64,000 nucleotides of DNA from Sedimentitalea sp042687825 (GTDB taxonomy: Bacteria; Pseudomonadota; Alphaproteobacteria; Rhodobacterales; Rhodobacteraceae), in NCBI RefSeq assembly GCF_042687825.1, contig NZ_JBHUQE010000007.1:1-64000 (forward strand). Reading direction: 5' to 3'. A model generated the notes under the pieces. The model made no database searches. It saw only the letters and a list, made by a program, of their open reading frames with translations, and had not been told where the DNA came from. A program made the translations under genes and the position numbers. Of the stretch, positions 20,239-28,213 are shown piece by piece (position 1 is the stretch's first letter; every line of letters starts with the position of its first letter).

Positions 20239-21189
20239 TCATTCAAGGGCCGCATCGACGACAGGGCGCCAGCGGTCCTCATGCGCCGCCATCCAGTTGG
20301 ACACGACGGTTTCCACCGTGCCGCCTTCGACGTCGATGGCGCCCATCATCGGCTGCTGATCCTCGACCGCCAACTGATAGTTGGACAGGATTTCAAACGC
20401 CGCCGGCCATTTTTCGGCAGTGCCGGACCAGGCCGCCTTGAAGATGCGCGAGGGTGCAAAGTCGCAATCGTTCACCGCGTTCGGATTCGGCCCCCAGGCC
20501 GGATCGGTAAAGCAGGCCTCGTTGCCGACCGGCAGATCGACGAACTGGACGTCATAGGCCGACATTGCCCAATGCGGCTGCCAAAAGGTGATCAGCAGCG
20601 GCGATTTCTTTTCCGTGGCGGCGCGCAGTTCGGTGATCAGCGCCCCCTCGGAACCCGCCGGCACCGCCTTGAACGGCAAATTCAATCCGGTCATGCGATC
20701 CGCGCCCGGCGTGCCCCAGTCGGCAGGGTAATCCACCAGACGGCCCTGCGGAATGGTCTCGGCGGTGGCGAATTTCTGGGCGCAGTCGGCCAGTGCCTCC
20801 CAGGCCGGCAGGCCGGGGCAGATGTCGGCCACATGCGCCGGATAGGCGATGCCTTCCTTGGCATCCAGTCCCAGATCGCCGATCTCGACCACGCCACCGG
20901 CGGCGACCTGCTTGGCGTACTCATCCGAGACGTTGGACGACCAGATCTCCAGCGTCGCGTGCACGTCGCCATCGCCGATGGCCTGGAACTGGTTCATCAT
21001 CCCGGCGGTGACATATTCCACCTGGTAGCCGGCGGCCTTGAGCATTTCGCCGGCGATATGCGTGGTCACATGCTGGCCGGTCCATTCGTTGATCGCCAGC
21101 TTGATCGGTTCGTCCACGGCACCCAGTTCAGCGGCCGACACGGAACCGGCCAACGCTGTCAGCGCCAGCCCGTAGCTGATTGATTTCAT
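20239..21189 (-). CDS. ABC transporter substrate-binding protein, OpuAC type
   Basis: Periplasmic binding protein (316 residues) for a betaine-, choline- or TMAO-like solute. A signal peptide is visible (residues 1-19, MKSISYGLAL..., with cleavage after 'GSVSA'). The mature start 'IKLAINEWTGQHVTTHIAGE' and 'HATLEIWSSN' fit the OpuAC/ProX fold, and several Trp residues could build the aromatic box that binds quaternary amines. First gene of a three-gene operon followed by ATPase and double permease. This order and the permease fusion resemble roseobacter TmoX-V-W systems, but the neighbouring TMA/TMAO catabolic genes are absent here. Substrate identity is inference. Confidence 0.87.
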   Translation of the reverse strand: MKSISYGLALTALAGSVSAAELGAVDEPIKLAINEWTGQHVTTHIAGEMLKAAGYQVEYVTAGMMNQFQAIGDGDVHATLEIWSSNVSDEYAKQVAAGGVVEIGDLGLDAKEGIAYPAHVADICPGLPAWEALADCAQKFATAETIPQGRLVDYPADWGTPGADRMTGLNLPFKAVPAGSEGALITELRAATEKKSPLLITFWQPHWAMSAYDVQFVDLPVGNEACFTDPAWGPNPNAVNDCDFAPSRIFKAAWSGTAEKWPAAFEILSNYQLAVEDQQPMMGAIDVEGGTVETVVSNWMAAHEDRWRPVVDAALE

Positions 21190-21287
21190 CTTGAGACTCC
21201 CTGGTTTGTTTTTTGCAAGTATTTCGGACTTGCCGGCGGTTGTCACGCGACCAGTGCGCCAGGCTGCGGCCATGAATACGCGCAGCG

Positions 21288-22184
21288 CTAGACGATCGCA
21301 TGGCGCCGCAGCAGCGCCGCCAGGACCAGGCCCGAAACCGCGTGCCACAGCCCCCAGAACGCCGCCACCACCGCCATGCCCCCCAGCCCGCCGAAAAAGG
21401 CGAAAATCAGCGCCAGCCCCAGGCCGGAATTCTGAATACCGGTCTCGATGGCGATGGCCCGGCGGTCCGGCACGGATTGTCCGGTCAGCGCGGCAAACCC
21501 ATAGCCGCCCCCCAGCGCCAGCGCGTTGTGCAGCAGCACCAGCGCCGCAACCGAACCGGCATACAGCCGGAAAGTCTGCCAGTTGCCCACCAGCGTCAGC
21601 AGGACAAAAGCCAGAAAGATCGCAAAGGCCAGCCCCTGCACCGGGCGGCGCAGCCGCGAGCTCAGATCGGGGCGCCGGTCGTTCAGCGTGATGCCCAGAA
21701 CCAGCGGCAGGATCAACACCAGCCCTACCGTGACCGCCACCGTCTGCGGATCGACCATCGTCGCGCGCAGTATGGCCTGGGTCGGCGGGTAAAGACCGCC
21801 CCAAAAGGCCAGGTTCAGCGGTGTCAGCAGGATCGCCCCGACCGTACCGACAGCGGTCATCGACACCGACAACGCCGCGTTGCCACCGGCGCGGTGGGTG
21901 ATGTAATTCGAGATATTTCCACCCGGACAGGCCGCCACCAGAATCAGTCCCAAGGCGATGGACGGCGGCGGCGCGGTGGCCAGCACCAGCAGAAAGGTCA
22001 GCGCCGGCAGCAGCAGGAATTGCGAGGCCAGCCCGATCATCAACGGCAGGGGCGCGCGGCGCAGGCGCTGGAAATCCGCGGGTTTCAGATCGATCGCCAC
22101 AGCGAACATGATCACCGCCAGAATGAGGTTCAACAGCGCTATCGAGCCGGGGCTGAAATTCAGAGCCACCTCATCTATGCCCAT
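21288..22184 (-). CDS. Bile acid:sodium symporter (BASS) family transporter
   Basis: A 298-residue inner-membrane protein with about nine or ten hydrophobic helices, of the BASS family (sodium-coupled uptake of organic anions such as bile acids, pyruvate or pantoate in different members). Recognisable parts are 'FAVAIDLKPADFQRL' near residue 27-41, 'LILVAACPGGNISNYITHRA' in the middle and 'ETGIQNSGLGLALI' (family ExxxQN), both involved in sodium and substrate binding. ATG at 22184 is chosen; in-frame ATGs at 22223 and 22247 would add a charged, non-hydrophobic tail. It follows eda on the same strand after 120 nt, so it may be part of the same transcript. Substrate unknown. Confidence 0.87.
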   Translation of the reverse strand: MGIDEVALNFSPGSIALLNLILAVIMFAVAIDLKPADFQRLRRAPLPLMIGLASQFLLLPALTFLLVLATAPPPSIALGLILVAACPGGNISNYITHRAGGNAALSVSMTAVGTVGAILLTPLNLAFWGGLYPPTQAILRATMVDPQTVAVTVGLVLILPLVLGITLNDRRPDLSSRLRRPVQGLAFAIFLAFVLLTLVGNWQTFRLYAGSVAALVLLHNALALGGGYGFAALTGQSVPDRRAIAIETGIQNSGLGLALIFAFFGGLGGMAVVAAFWGLWHAVSGLVLAALLRRHAIV

Positions 22185-22304
22185 GTCGCGCCCGCCCCGC
22201 CTGTCTGTTGCCCGCCCCTTCATAGGACAGCCCCTTCTTTGCGCCAAGCCGGCACATGTTCAGCCGCCGGGGGGCGGAGTTCGGCTGACGGTCAACGGTC
22301 GTTG

Positions 22305-22952
22305 CTAGGCCGACAATCTGGCAGCGGCGCGCGCCCTGTCCTCGATTTCCGACCAGTTGCGGGCGGCGATCAGGTCGGGCGGCGCGATCCAGCTGCCACC
22401 GGCGCAGATCACGTTGGCAAGGCTCAAATAGCTCTGCGCGTTGTCCGGATTGACACCGCCGGTCGGGCAAAAACCGATCTGCGGTAGCGGAGCGCCGATG
22501 GCCCTGAGCGCTGGTGCGCCACCTGACGTCTCGGCGGGAAAGAATTTCAGCATGTCATAGCCGCGTGCCAACAGCGCCATCGCCTCGCTGGCCGTGGCCG
22601 CACCGGGCAGCAGCGGCAGATTTTCGGCTTCGCAGGCCGCCAGCAATTCACCGGTCGCGCCGGGCGAGACGCCAAAGGTCGCCCCGGCCTGTTTCGCGGC
22701 CCGCACGTCGTCGGGCGTGATCAGCGTACCCGCCCCGACCCGGCCGCCGGAAATCCCGGCCATGGCACGGATCGCCTCCAACGCCGCCGGGGTGCGCAGC
22801 GTGACTTCCAGCGCCGGCAGTCCGCCGGCGATCAGCGCCTCGGCCAGCGGCTCGGCGTGGCGGGTGTCATGGATCGTCAGGACCGGCACGATCGGGGCCA
22901 TCGCGCAGATTTCGCGGATCGTCCGGCTGGCATCGCGGGGCGGCAGCGTCAT
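22305..22952 (-). CDS. eda: 2-dehydro-3-deoxy-phosphogluconate (KDPG) aldolase
   Basis: Splits KDPG into pyruvate and glyceraldehyde 3-phosphate, the last step of the Entner-Doudoroff pathway. The 215-residue protein has the class I aldolase residues: Glu49 in 'ALEVTLRTP' and the Schiff-base Lys136 in 'DMLKFFPAE', equivalent to Glu45 and Lys133 of E. coli Eda. 'GVSPGATGELL' and 'CPTGGVN' form the phosphate-binding loops. It starts 3 nt after the edd stop, so the two are one operon and probably translationally coupled. Confidence 0.95.
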   Translation of the reverse strand: MTLPPRDASRTIREICAMAPIVPVLTIHDTRHAEPLAEALIAGGLPALEVTLRTPAALEAIRAMAGISGGRVGAGTLITPDDVRAAKQAGATFGVSPGATGELLAACEAENLPLLPGAATASEAMALLARGYDMLKFFPAETSGGAPALRAIGAPLPQIGFCPTGGVNPDNAQSYLSLANVICAGGSWIAPPDLIAARNWSEIEDRARAAARLSA

Positions 22953-22955
22953 GTT

Positions 22956-24767
22956 TCACCGCCCTCCAAAGATCGAGGCTCCGTCGGTGGCCCTGCCGAC
23001 ATGATCGCGAAAAGCCGCGAACAGTTCCCGGCCCATGCCTGACGCATTGGCAGACAGGTCCGGCGCGACCGGATCCCGATCGGCGACCCCGTCGGTCAGG
23101 ACATCCAGGGTTCCGGCCACCGCATCAACGCGCAGCACATCGCCGTCGCGTAACCGCGCCAGCGCACCGCCTTCCAGCGCTTCGGGGCAGACATGGATGG
23201 CGGCGGGCACCTTGCCGGACGCGCCGGACATGCGCCCGTCGGTGACCAGCGCCACTTTTTGCCCCCGCCCCTGCAGGATCGACAGGATCGGCGTCAGGCT
23301 GTGCAGTTCCGGCATGCCATTTGCGCGCGGACCCTGAAAGCGAACCACGACGATAACATCGCCGGTAAATTCGCCGGCCTTGAACGCCGCCTTGACCGCG
23401 TCCTGATCGTGAAACACCCGCACCGGCGCCTGCACGACATGATGCTCCGGCGCCACGGCGGACACTTTCATCACCGCCGTACCCAGCGATCCGGTCAGGC
23501 GTTTCAGCCCGCCGGTCGGCTGGAACGGATCTTGCGCCGCGCGCAGGATCTTGTCGTTCAGGCTGTGCCCGGCGCCGTCCTCCCAGACCAGAAGACCATC
23601 GCGCAATTTCGGCTCGGTCCGATAGCGCGCCAGACCCTGACCGGCAATGGTGCGCGTATCCGGATGCAGCAACCCGGCCCCCAGCAACTCGCCGATCAGA
23701 TAACTCAGTCCGCCGGCGGCGTGGAAATGATTCACATCCGCCAGACCATTGGGATAGACCCGCGCCAGCAGCGGCACGACCTCGGACAGGTCGGCAAAGT
23801 CCTGCCAGTCCAGCAGGATGCCGCCCGCACGCGCCATCGCCACCAGATGGATCAACAGGTTGGTCGAGCCGCCCGTCGCATGCAGCCCCACGATGCCGTT
23901 CACAAAGGCCTTTTCGTCCAGGATGTCGCAGACGGGGGTATAGGCGTTGCCCAGCGCGCTCAGGGCCAGTGCCCGGCGCGCGCCCTCCTGGGTCAGCGCA
24001 TCGCGCAGATCGGTGTTCGGGTTGACGAAACTGGCGCCGGGCAGGTGCAGGCCCATGAATTCCATCAGCATCTGATTGGTGTTGGCGGTGCCGTAGAACG
24101 TGCAGGTACCGGGACCGTGATAGGCGGCCATCTCGGCGGCCATCAGCGCCTCGCGCCCGACCTCGCCGGCGGCGAATTGCTGACGCACCCTGGCCTTTTC
24201 GTCATTGGCCAGGCCGCTAGTCATCGGCCCGGCGGGCAGAAACACGATTGGCAGATGGCCAAAGGCCTGCGCCGCGATCACCAGGCCCGGCACGATCTTG
24301 TCGCAAACCCCCAGGAACACAGCCGCATCAAAGGTGTTGTGGCTCAGCGCCACCGAAGCGGCCAGCGCGATCACGTCGCGCGAAAACAGCGACAGTTCCA
24401 TTCCGGCCTCGCCCTGGGTGACGCCATCGCACATCGCCGGAACACCGCCGGCGACCTGCGCCGTGCCCCCCGACGCGCGTGCCGCGGCGCGGATCAGGTC
24501 GGGAAAGCGTTCAAAGGGCTGATGGGCCGACAGCATGTCGTTATAGGCGGTGACGATGCCCAGATTGCCCGCGGATCCGCCGGCCAGCGCCGCCTGATCC
24601 GGCCCGGCCGCCGCAAAAGCATGCGCCTGCCCGCTGCAGGACAAATGCGCCCGCGCAGGTCCCCGGCGCCGCGCCGCATCCATCCGCGCCAAATACTGCG
24701 CCCGGCTGTCGGCGCTGCGCGCGACAATCCGGTCGGTCACCTGCAATACTCGGGATTGCAGCGTCAT
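22956..24767 (-). CDS. edd: 6-phosphogluconate dehydratase
   Basis: Iron-sulfur dehydratase that converts 6-phosphogluconate to KDPG, the first committed step of the Entner-Doudoroff pathway. The 603-residue length is standard for the IlvD/Edd family. Cysteines that can hold the cluster are visible in 'GGVPAMCDGVTQGEAG' and 'FLGVCDKIVPG', with a third in 'GTCTFYGTANTNQMLMEFMG'. 'VTDGRMSGASGKVPAAIHV' is a conserved C-terminal block. The ATG at 24767 follows a strong AGGAGAGG ribosome-binding site. The upstream gap carries a LacI-type operator-like palindrome (24864-24875), suggesting sugar-dependent control of edd-eda. Confidence 0.95.
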   Translation of the reverse strand: MTLQSRVLQVTDRIVARSADSRAQYLARMDAARRRGPARAHLSCSGQAHAFAAAGPDQAALAGGSAGNLGIVTAYNDMLSAHQPFERFPDLIRAAARASGGTAQVAGGVPAMCDGVTQGEAGMELSLFSRDVIALAASVALSHNTFDAAVFLGVCDKIVPGLVIAAQAFGHLPIVFLPAGPMTSGLANDEKARVRQQFAAGEVGREALMAAEMAAYHGPGTCTFYGTANTNQMLMEFMGLHLPGASFVNPNTDLRDALTQEGARRALALSALGNAYTPVCDILDEKAFVNGIVGLHATGGSTNLLIHLVAMARAGGILLDWQDFADLSEVVPLLARVYPNGLADVNHFHAAGGLSYLIGELLGAGLLHPDTRTIAGQGLARYRTEPKLRDGLLVWEDGAGHSLNDKILRAAQDPFQPTGGLKRLTGSLGTAVMKVSAVAPEHHVVQAPVRVFHDQDAVKAAFKAGEFTGDVIVVVRFQGPRANGMPELHSLTPILSILQGRGQKVALVTDGRMSGASGKVPAAIHVCPEALEGGALARLRDGDVLRVDAVAGTLDVLTDGVADRDPVAPDLSANASGMGRELFAAFRDHVGRATDGASIFGGR

Positions 24768-24863
24768 TGGCACCTCTCCTAGTCTGGCCGGACCGCAATG
24801 GCGGGCGGCGCCGGTCCATGCCGGGTGCCGCAAGCCCTGTGATATACCGGCGCGGCGGAAATT

Positions 24864-24875
24864 GATAGCGCTAAC
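24864..24875 (-). promoter_or_regulatory. LacI/GntR-type operator-like palindrome upstream of edd
   Basis: GATAGCGCTAAC is a near-perfect palindrome around the 8-bp core TAGCGCTA (24866-24873), the shape of many LacI-family operators. On the minus strand it is followed about 17-18 nt later by TATATC (24845-24840), which could be a -10 element, so a bound repressor would cover the -35 region. The edd ATG lies about 97 nt downstream. The regulator gene is not in the window. Confidence 0.4.
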
Positions 24876-24897
24876 GTCCCCCCAGCGACCGGTCCCT

Positions 24898-26193
24898 TCA
24901 CCAGCCGGTCCCGCCGGGCGCATAATCGGCAGGGTCCAGCGACGCGGGCCGCCCCGGCAGGTCCAGCTGCGTCCGCTGCGCTGGTGTACGGGCAATGACC
25001 CGCCCGGCGCGGATCACCGCCAGTCGCGTGGCGCGCAGACGGATGGCCTCGATCGGATCGCGCGCCTGCAGCAGTACCATGTTCGCAGCACACCCCTTTT
25101 TCAGCCCGTAGTCCTGCAAGCCCATGATCCGGGCGGAATTCACCGTCACCGCATCAAAACACCAGCCCATGTCGACGCGGCTGCTCAGCTGCCCGACATG
25201 CAGGCCCATGGCCGCCACGTCCAGCATGTCGGCACGGCCCAGCGAATACCACGGGTCCATCACGCAATCCGAGCCAAAGCCGACCGTCAGGCCGGCATCG
25301 CGCAATTCGCGCGCGCGGGTCAGGCCACGGCGTTTCGGATAGCTGTCATGCCGCCCCTGCAGCATGATGTTGATCAACGGGTTGGGAATGACATGCAGGC
25401 CCGCCTCGACCATCAAGGGGATCAGCTTGGAGACATAGTAATTGTCCATCGAATGCATCGAGGTCAGGTGCGATCCGGCCACCCGGCCTTGCATCCCCAA
25501 TCGTTGGGTTTCATGAACCAGGGTTTCGACATGGCGGCTGTGGGGATCGTCGCTTTCGTCGCAATGCATGTCCACCATCAGCCCGCGATCGGCCGCAATC
25601 CGGCACAGCTGGCGCACCGACTCGGCGCCCTGGGACATGGTGCGTTCGAAATGCGGGATGCCGCCGACCACATCGACCCCCATGTCCAGCGCCCGGATCA
25701 GATTGGCCATGGCCGTCGGATCCCGCAATACCCCGTCCTGCGGGAAGGCGACCAGTTGCAGGTCGATATAGGGCGCCACCAGTGCGCGCACCTGCAGCAG
25801 CGCCTGTACGCCCTTGAGATCATCGTCACAGACATCCACATGGCTGCGGATCGCACCGATGCCCATCGCGACCGCCAGATCGCAATAGCGCAAGGCGCGC
25901 GCGACGATCCGATCCACCGTCTGGATCGGCTTCAGCTCGCCCCACAGGGCGATGCCCTCCAGCAGCGTGCCGGAGACATTCATCCGCGGCGTGCCCAGCG
26001 ACAGGGTCGCGTCCATGTGGAAATGCGGATCGACAAAAGGCGGCGCAACAAGGTGTCCGGCGGCGTCAATGATCTGGCCCGCCTCGGCGGCGATACCCGG
26101 TTCGACGGCGGCGATCCGCCCGTCGGCGCAGGCCATGTCTATCCCGGTGCGTCCGTCGGGCAGGGTGGCGTTCTTGACGATCAAGTCGAACAT
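24898..26193 (-). CDS. codA: CodA-like pyrimidine deaminase; possibly a 5-methylcytosine deaminase
   Basis: Amidohydrolase-superfamily deaminase of 431 residues, close in length and motif order to E. coli cytosine deaminase (427). Metal and catalytic residues are present: H57 and H59 in 'DPHFHMD', Q152 in 'AFPQDG', H210 and E213 in 'MHCDES', H242 in 'SHLT', and D309 in 'GSDCVMDPW'. The residue aligned with E. coli Asp314 is Cys310 (codon TGC, 25266-25264). Loss of that Asp is the published mark of CodA homologues that turn 5-methylcytosine into thymine, including one from Rhodobacter sphaeroides. Cytosine deamination remains possible. Last gene of the nucleoside transport/salvage cluster, 11 nt after a permease. 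Confidence 0.9.
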   Translation of the reverse strand: MFDLIVKNATLPDGRTGIDMACADGRIAAVEPGIAAEAGQIIDAAGHLVAPPFVDPHFHMDATLSLGTPRMNVSGTLLEGIALWGELKPIQTVDRIVARALRYCDLAVAMGIGAIRSHVDVCDDDLKGVQALLQVRALVAPYIDLQLVAFPQDGVLRDPTAMANLIRALDMGVDVVGGIPHFERTMSQGAESVRQLCRIAADRGLMVDMHCDESDDPHSRHVETLVHETQRLGMQGRVAGSHLTSMHSMDNYYVSKLIPLMVEAGLHVIPNPLINIMLQGRHDSYPKRRGLTRARELRDAGLTVGFGSDCVMDPWYSLGRADMLDVAAMGLHVGQLSSRVDMGWCFDAVTVNSARIMGLQDYGLKKGCAANMVLLQARDPIEAIRLRATRLAVIRAGRVIARTPAQRTQLDLPGRPASLDPADYAPGGTGW

Positions 26194-26204
26194 TGGCTCT
26201 CCTT

Positions 26205-27149
26205 TCAGCGTTGGCCCTTGAACCAGGGGGTCAACAGGGCGCGGGGATAGTCGGCGCGGCGCGCGGCGACGACCAGCGCAAAGATCGACAGGATATAGGG
26301 CGCCATCAGGAACACCTGCCCGGGCACCAGCGCGCCCACCTCGGTCTGCAACCGCACCTGCAGCGCGTCAAACGCCCCGAACAGCAACGCCCCCAGCAAG
26401 GCCTTGCCGGGCCGCCAGCTGGCAAAGATCACCAGCGCGATGCAGATCCAGCCGCGCCCGTTGACCATGCCGAAAAAGAACGCATCAAAGGCCGACATGG
26501 TCAGGAACGCGCCTCCCAGCGCCATCAGGGCCGAACCCGCCATCACCGCGCCGATCCGCAGCCCATAGACCGACAAGCCCTGGGCATCGACGCTGTCGGG
26601 GTTGTCGCCCACCGCCTGGATCGCAACCCCCAGCGCGGTGCGGTTCAGCACATGCCAGACCAGCCCCACCGCGCCCAAAGCCAGCCAGGTCAGTGCCGTC
26701 TGTTGAAACAGCACCGGGCCCAGAAACGGAAGGTCGGACAACATCGGGATGTCCAGCGCCCGGAACGGCTCGATCCGGGGCGGCGAGCTGACATTGGGCA
26801 GCGCGGTCCGATAGACGAAATAGCTGACCGAAGTGGCAAACAGGGTGACGCCCAACCCCGACACATGCTGTGACAGCCCCAGCGGCACCGTCAAAATGGC
26901 GTGGATCAACCCAAAGAATGCCCCGGTGAGCGCCGCCACCAGCACCCCGCCCCACAGCCCGGCCCCCAGCCAGACGGCCATCCAGCCGGCCATGGCGCCG
27001 GCGACGAAGATACCTTCGATGCCCAGGTTCAGCACACCGGATTTCTCGCAGAGCAGCGCGCCGAGCACGCCAAAGATCAAAGGGGTTGCGATGCGCAGCG
27101 CGGCCGCCCAGAACGAGTCGCTCAGAAGGATTTGCAGGATATCCATCAT
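26205..27149 (-). CDS. Nucleoside-type ABC transporter permease 2
   Basis: A 314-residue inner-membrane permease of the BPD_transp_2 class, as in BMP/Nup nucleoside transporters. It has 'LGALLCEKSGVLNLGIEGI' near residue 29-47, a conserved start of this subunit, and about eight hydrophobic segments; 'AIQAVGDNPDSVDAQGLSVY' near the middle is the coupling region. The ATG at 27149 overlaps the upstream permease stop by 4 nt (ATGA). Works with permease 1, the duplicated ATPase and the BMP binding protein to import nucleosides, which the adjacent salvage enzymes use. Confidence 0.9.
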   Translation of the reverse strand: MMDILQILLSDSFWAAALRIATPLIFGVLGALLCEKSGVLNLGIEGIFVAGAMAGWMAVWLGAGLWGGVLVAALTGAFFGLIHAILTVPLGLSQHVSGLGVTLFATSVSYFVYRTALPNVSSPPRIEPFRALDIPMLSDLPFLGPVLFQQTALTWLALGAVGLVWHVLNRTALGVAIQAVGDNPDSVDAQGLSVYGLRIGAVMAGSALMALGGAFLTMSAFDAFFFGMVNGRGWICIALVIFASWRPGKALLGALLFGAFDALQVRLQTEVGALVPGQVFLMAPYILSIFALVVAARRADYPRALLTPWFKGQR

Positions 27150-28213
27150 GCCTGCCTTGCGATACTGCGCACAATCCGGAACCGGGCGAAGAATCCGCCG
27201 ATCAGCACGCAGAGCAGCGACATCGACACCACCAGATCGGCCAGATAGCTGGATACGCCGATCGCCCGGCTCATGCTGTCGGCACCGACAAAGACCGAGG
27301 CGATGAACAGGGCCGAAACCACCACACCCGCCGGCGACAGTCCCGCCAGCATCGCCACGACGATACCGGTATAGCCGAAACCCGGTGACAGATCCGCGGT
27401 CAAATAGCCCTTGAGCCCGGCAACCTCGCTGACCCCGGCCAACCCGGCCAGTCCGCCGGACACGACCGCGACGCCGAACAGGGTGCGGCTGACCGGGATG
27501 CCCGCGTGGCGCGCGGCAGCCGCGTTCTCGCCCACGGCGCGCAGCCGAAACCCCCAGACCGAGCGCGCCAGCATGAATTGCGCCACCGCCGCGGCCACCA
27601 GAGCGATCAACAGACCGGAATGCACCCGCATCCGATCCATCAGCGCCGGCAGCATCCCCTGATCCAGGATCGGCGCGGATTGCGGCCAACCCAACCCCAT
27701 CGGGTCTTTCAGCGCGCCCTCCAGCATCATCTGCACAAAGATCAGGATCACGAAATTCAGCAGCAGCGTCGTCACTACCTCGTCGGCACCGAACCGGGTT
27801 TTCAACAGCGCCGGCACCGCCATGCCGGCCGCCCCCGCCGCCGCGCCCAAAAGGACGATGACCGGCACCAGAAGGAACCCCGGCAGGTCGAACGCGCCGG
27901 CCCCAACGGCAACGGCGGCCATGGCACCCAGGTACAACTGGCCTTCGGCACCGATATTCCACAATCGGGCGCGAAACGCCAAAGCCGCCGCAAGACCGGT
28001 AAAGATCAGCGGCGTGGCACGGGTCAGCATCTCGGAAAAGGCAAAGACCGATCCGAACACGCCCCTGAACATTTCGCCATAGGCAGCGACGACATCCGCC
28101 CCGGCAAAGGTCAGCGGCAGCGCCGCCAGCGCCAGGGCGACCAGCGCCGAAAGCACCGGAATACCCAATGTCAGAAAGCGCGGCGGTGCCGTGCGGGGTT
28201 CGATGCGGATCAT
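27146..28213 (-). CDS. Nucleoside-type ABC transporter permease 1
   Basis: A 355-residue inner-membrane permease of the BPD_transp_2 class. It shows 'LAFRARLWNIGAEGQLYLGA' (about 79-98), the hallmark of this partner subunit, and 'RAVGENAAAARHAGIPV' as its ATPase-contact region. About ten hydrophobic segments are visible. It is coupled by ATGA overlaps at both ends: its start overlaps the ATPase stop and its stop overlaps the start of permease 2. In characterised relatives this set imports purine or pyrimidine nucleosides; the neighbouring cdd, deoA, deoB and upp genes favour pyrimidine nucleosides here. Confidence 0.9.
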   Translation of the reverse strand: MIRIEPRTAPPRFLTLGIPVLSALVALALAALPLTFAGADVVAAYGEMFRGVFGSVFAFSEMLTRATPLIFTGLAAALAFRARLWNIGAEGQLYLGAMAAVAVGAGAFDLPGFLLVPVIVLLGAAAGAAGMAVPALLKTRFGADEVVTTLLLNFVILIFVQMMLEGALKDPMGLGWPQSAPILDQGMLPALMDRMRVHSGLLIALVAAAVAQFMLARSVWGFRLRAVGENAAAARHAGIPVSRTLFGVAVVSGGLAGLAGVSEVAGLKGYLTADLSPGFGYTGIVVAMLAGLSPAGVVVSALFIASVFVGADSMSRAIGVSSYLADLVVSMSLLCVLIGGFFARFRIVRSIARQA

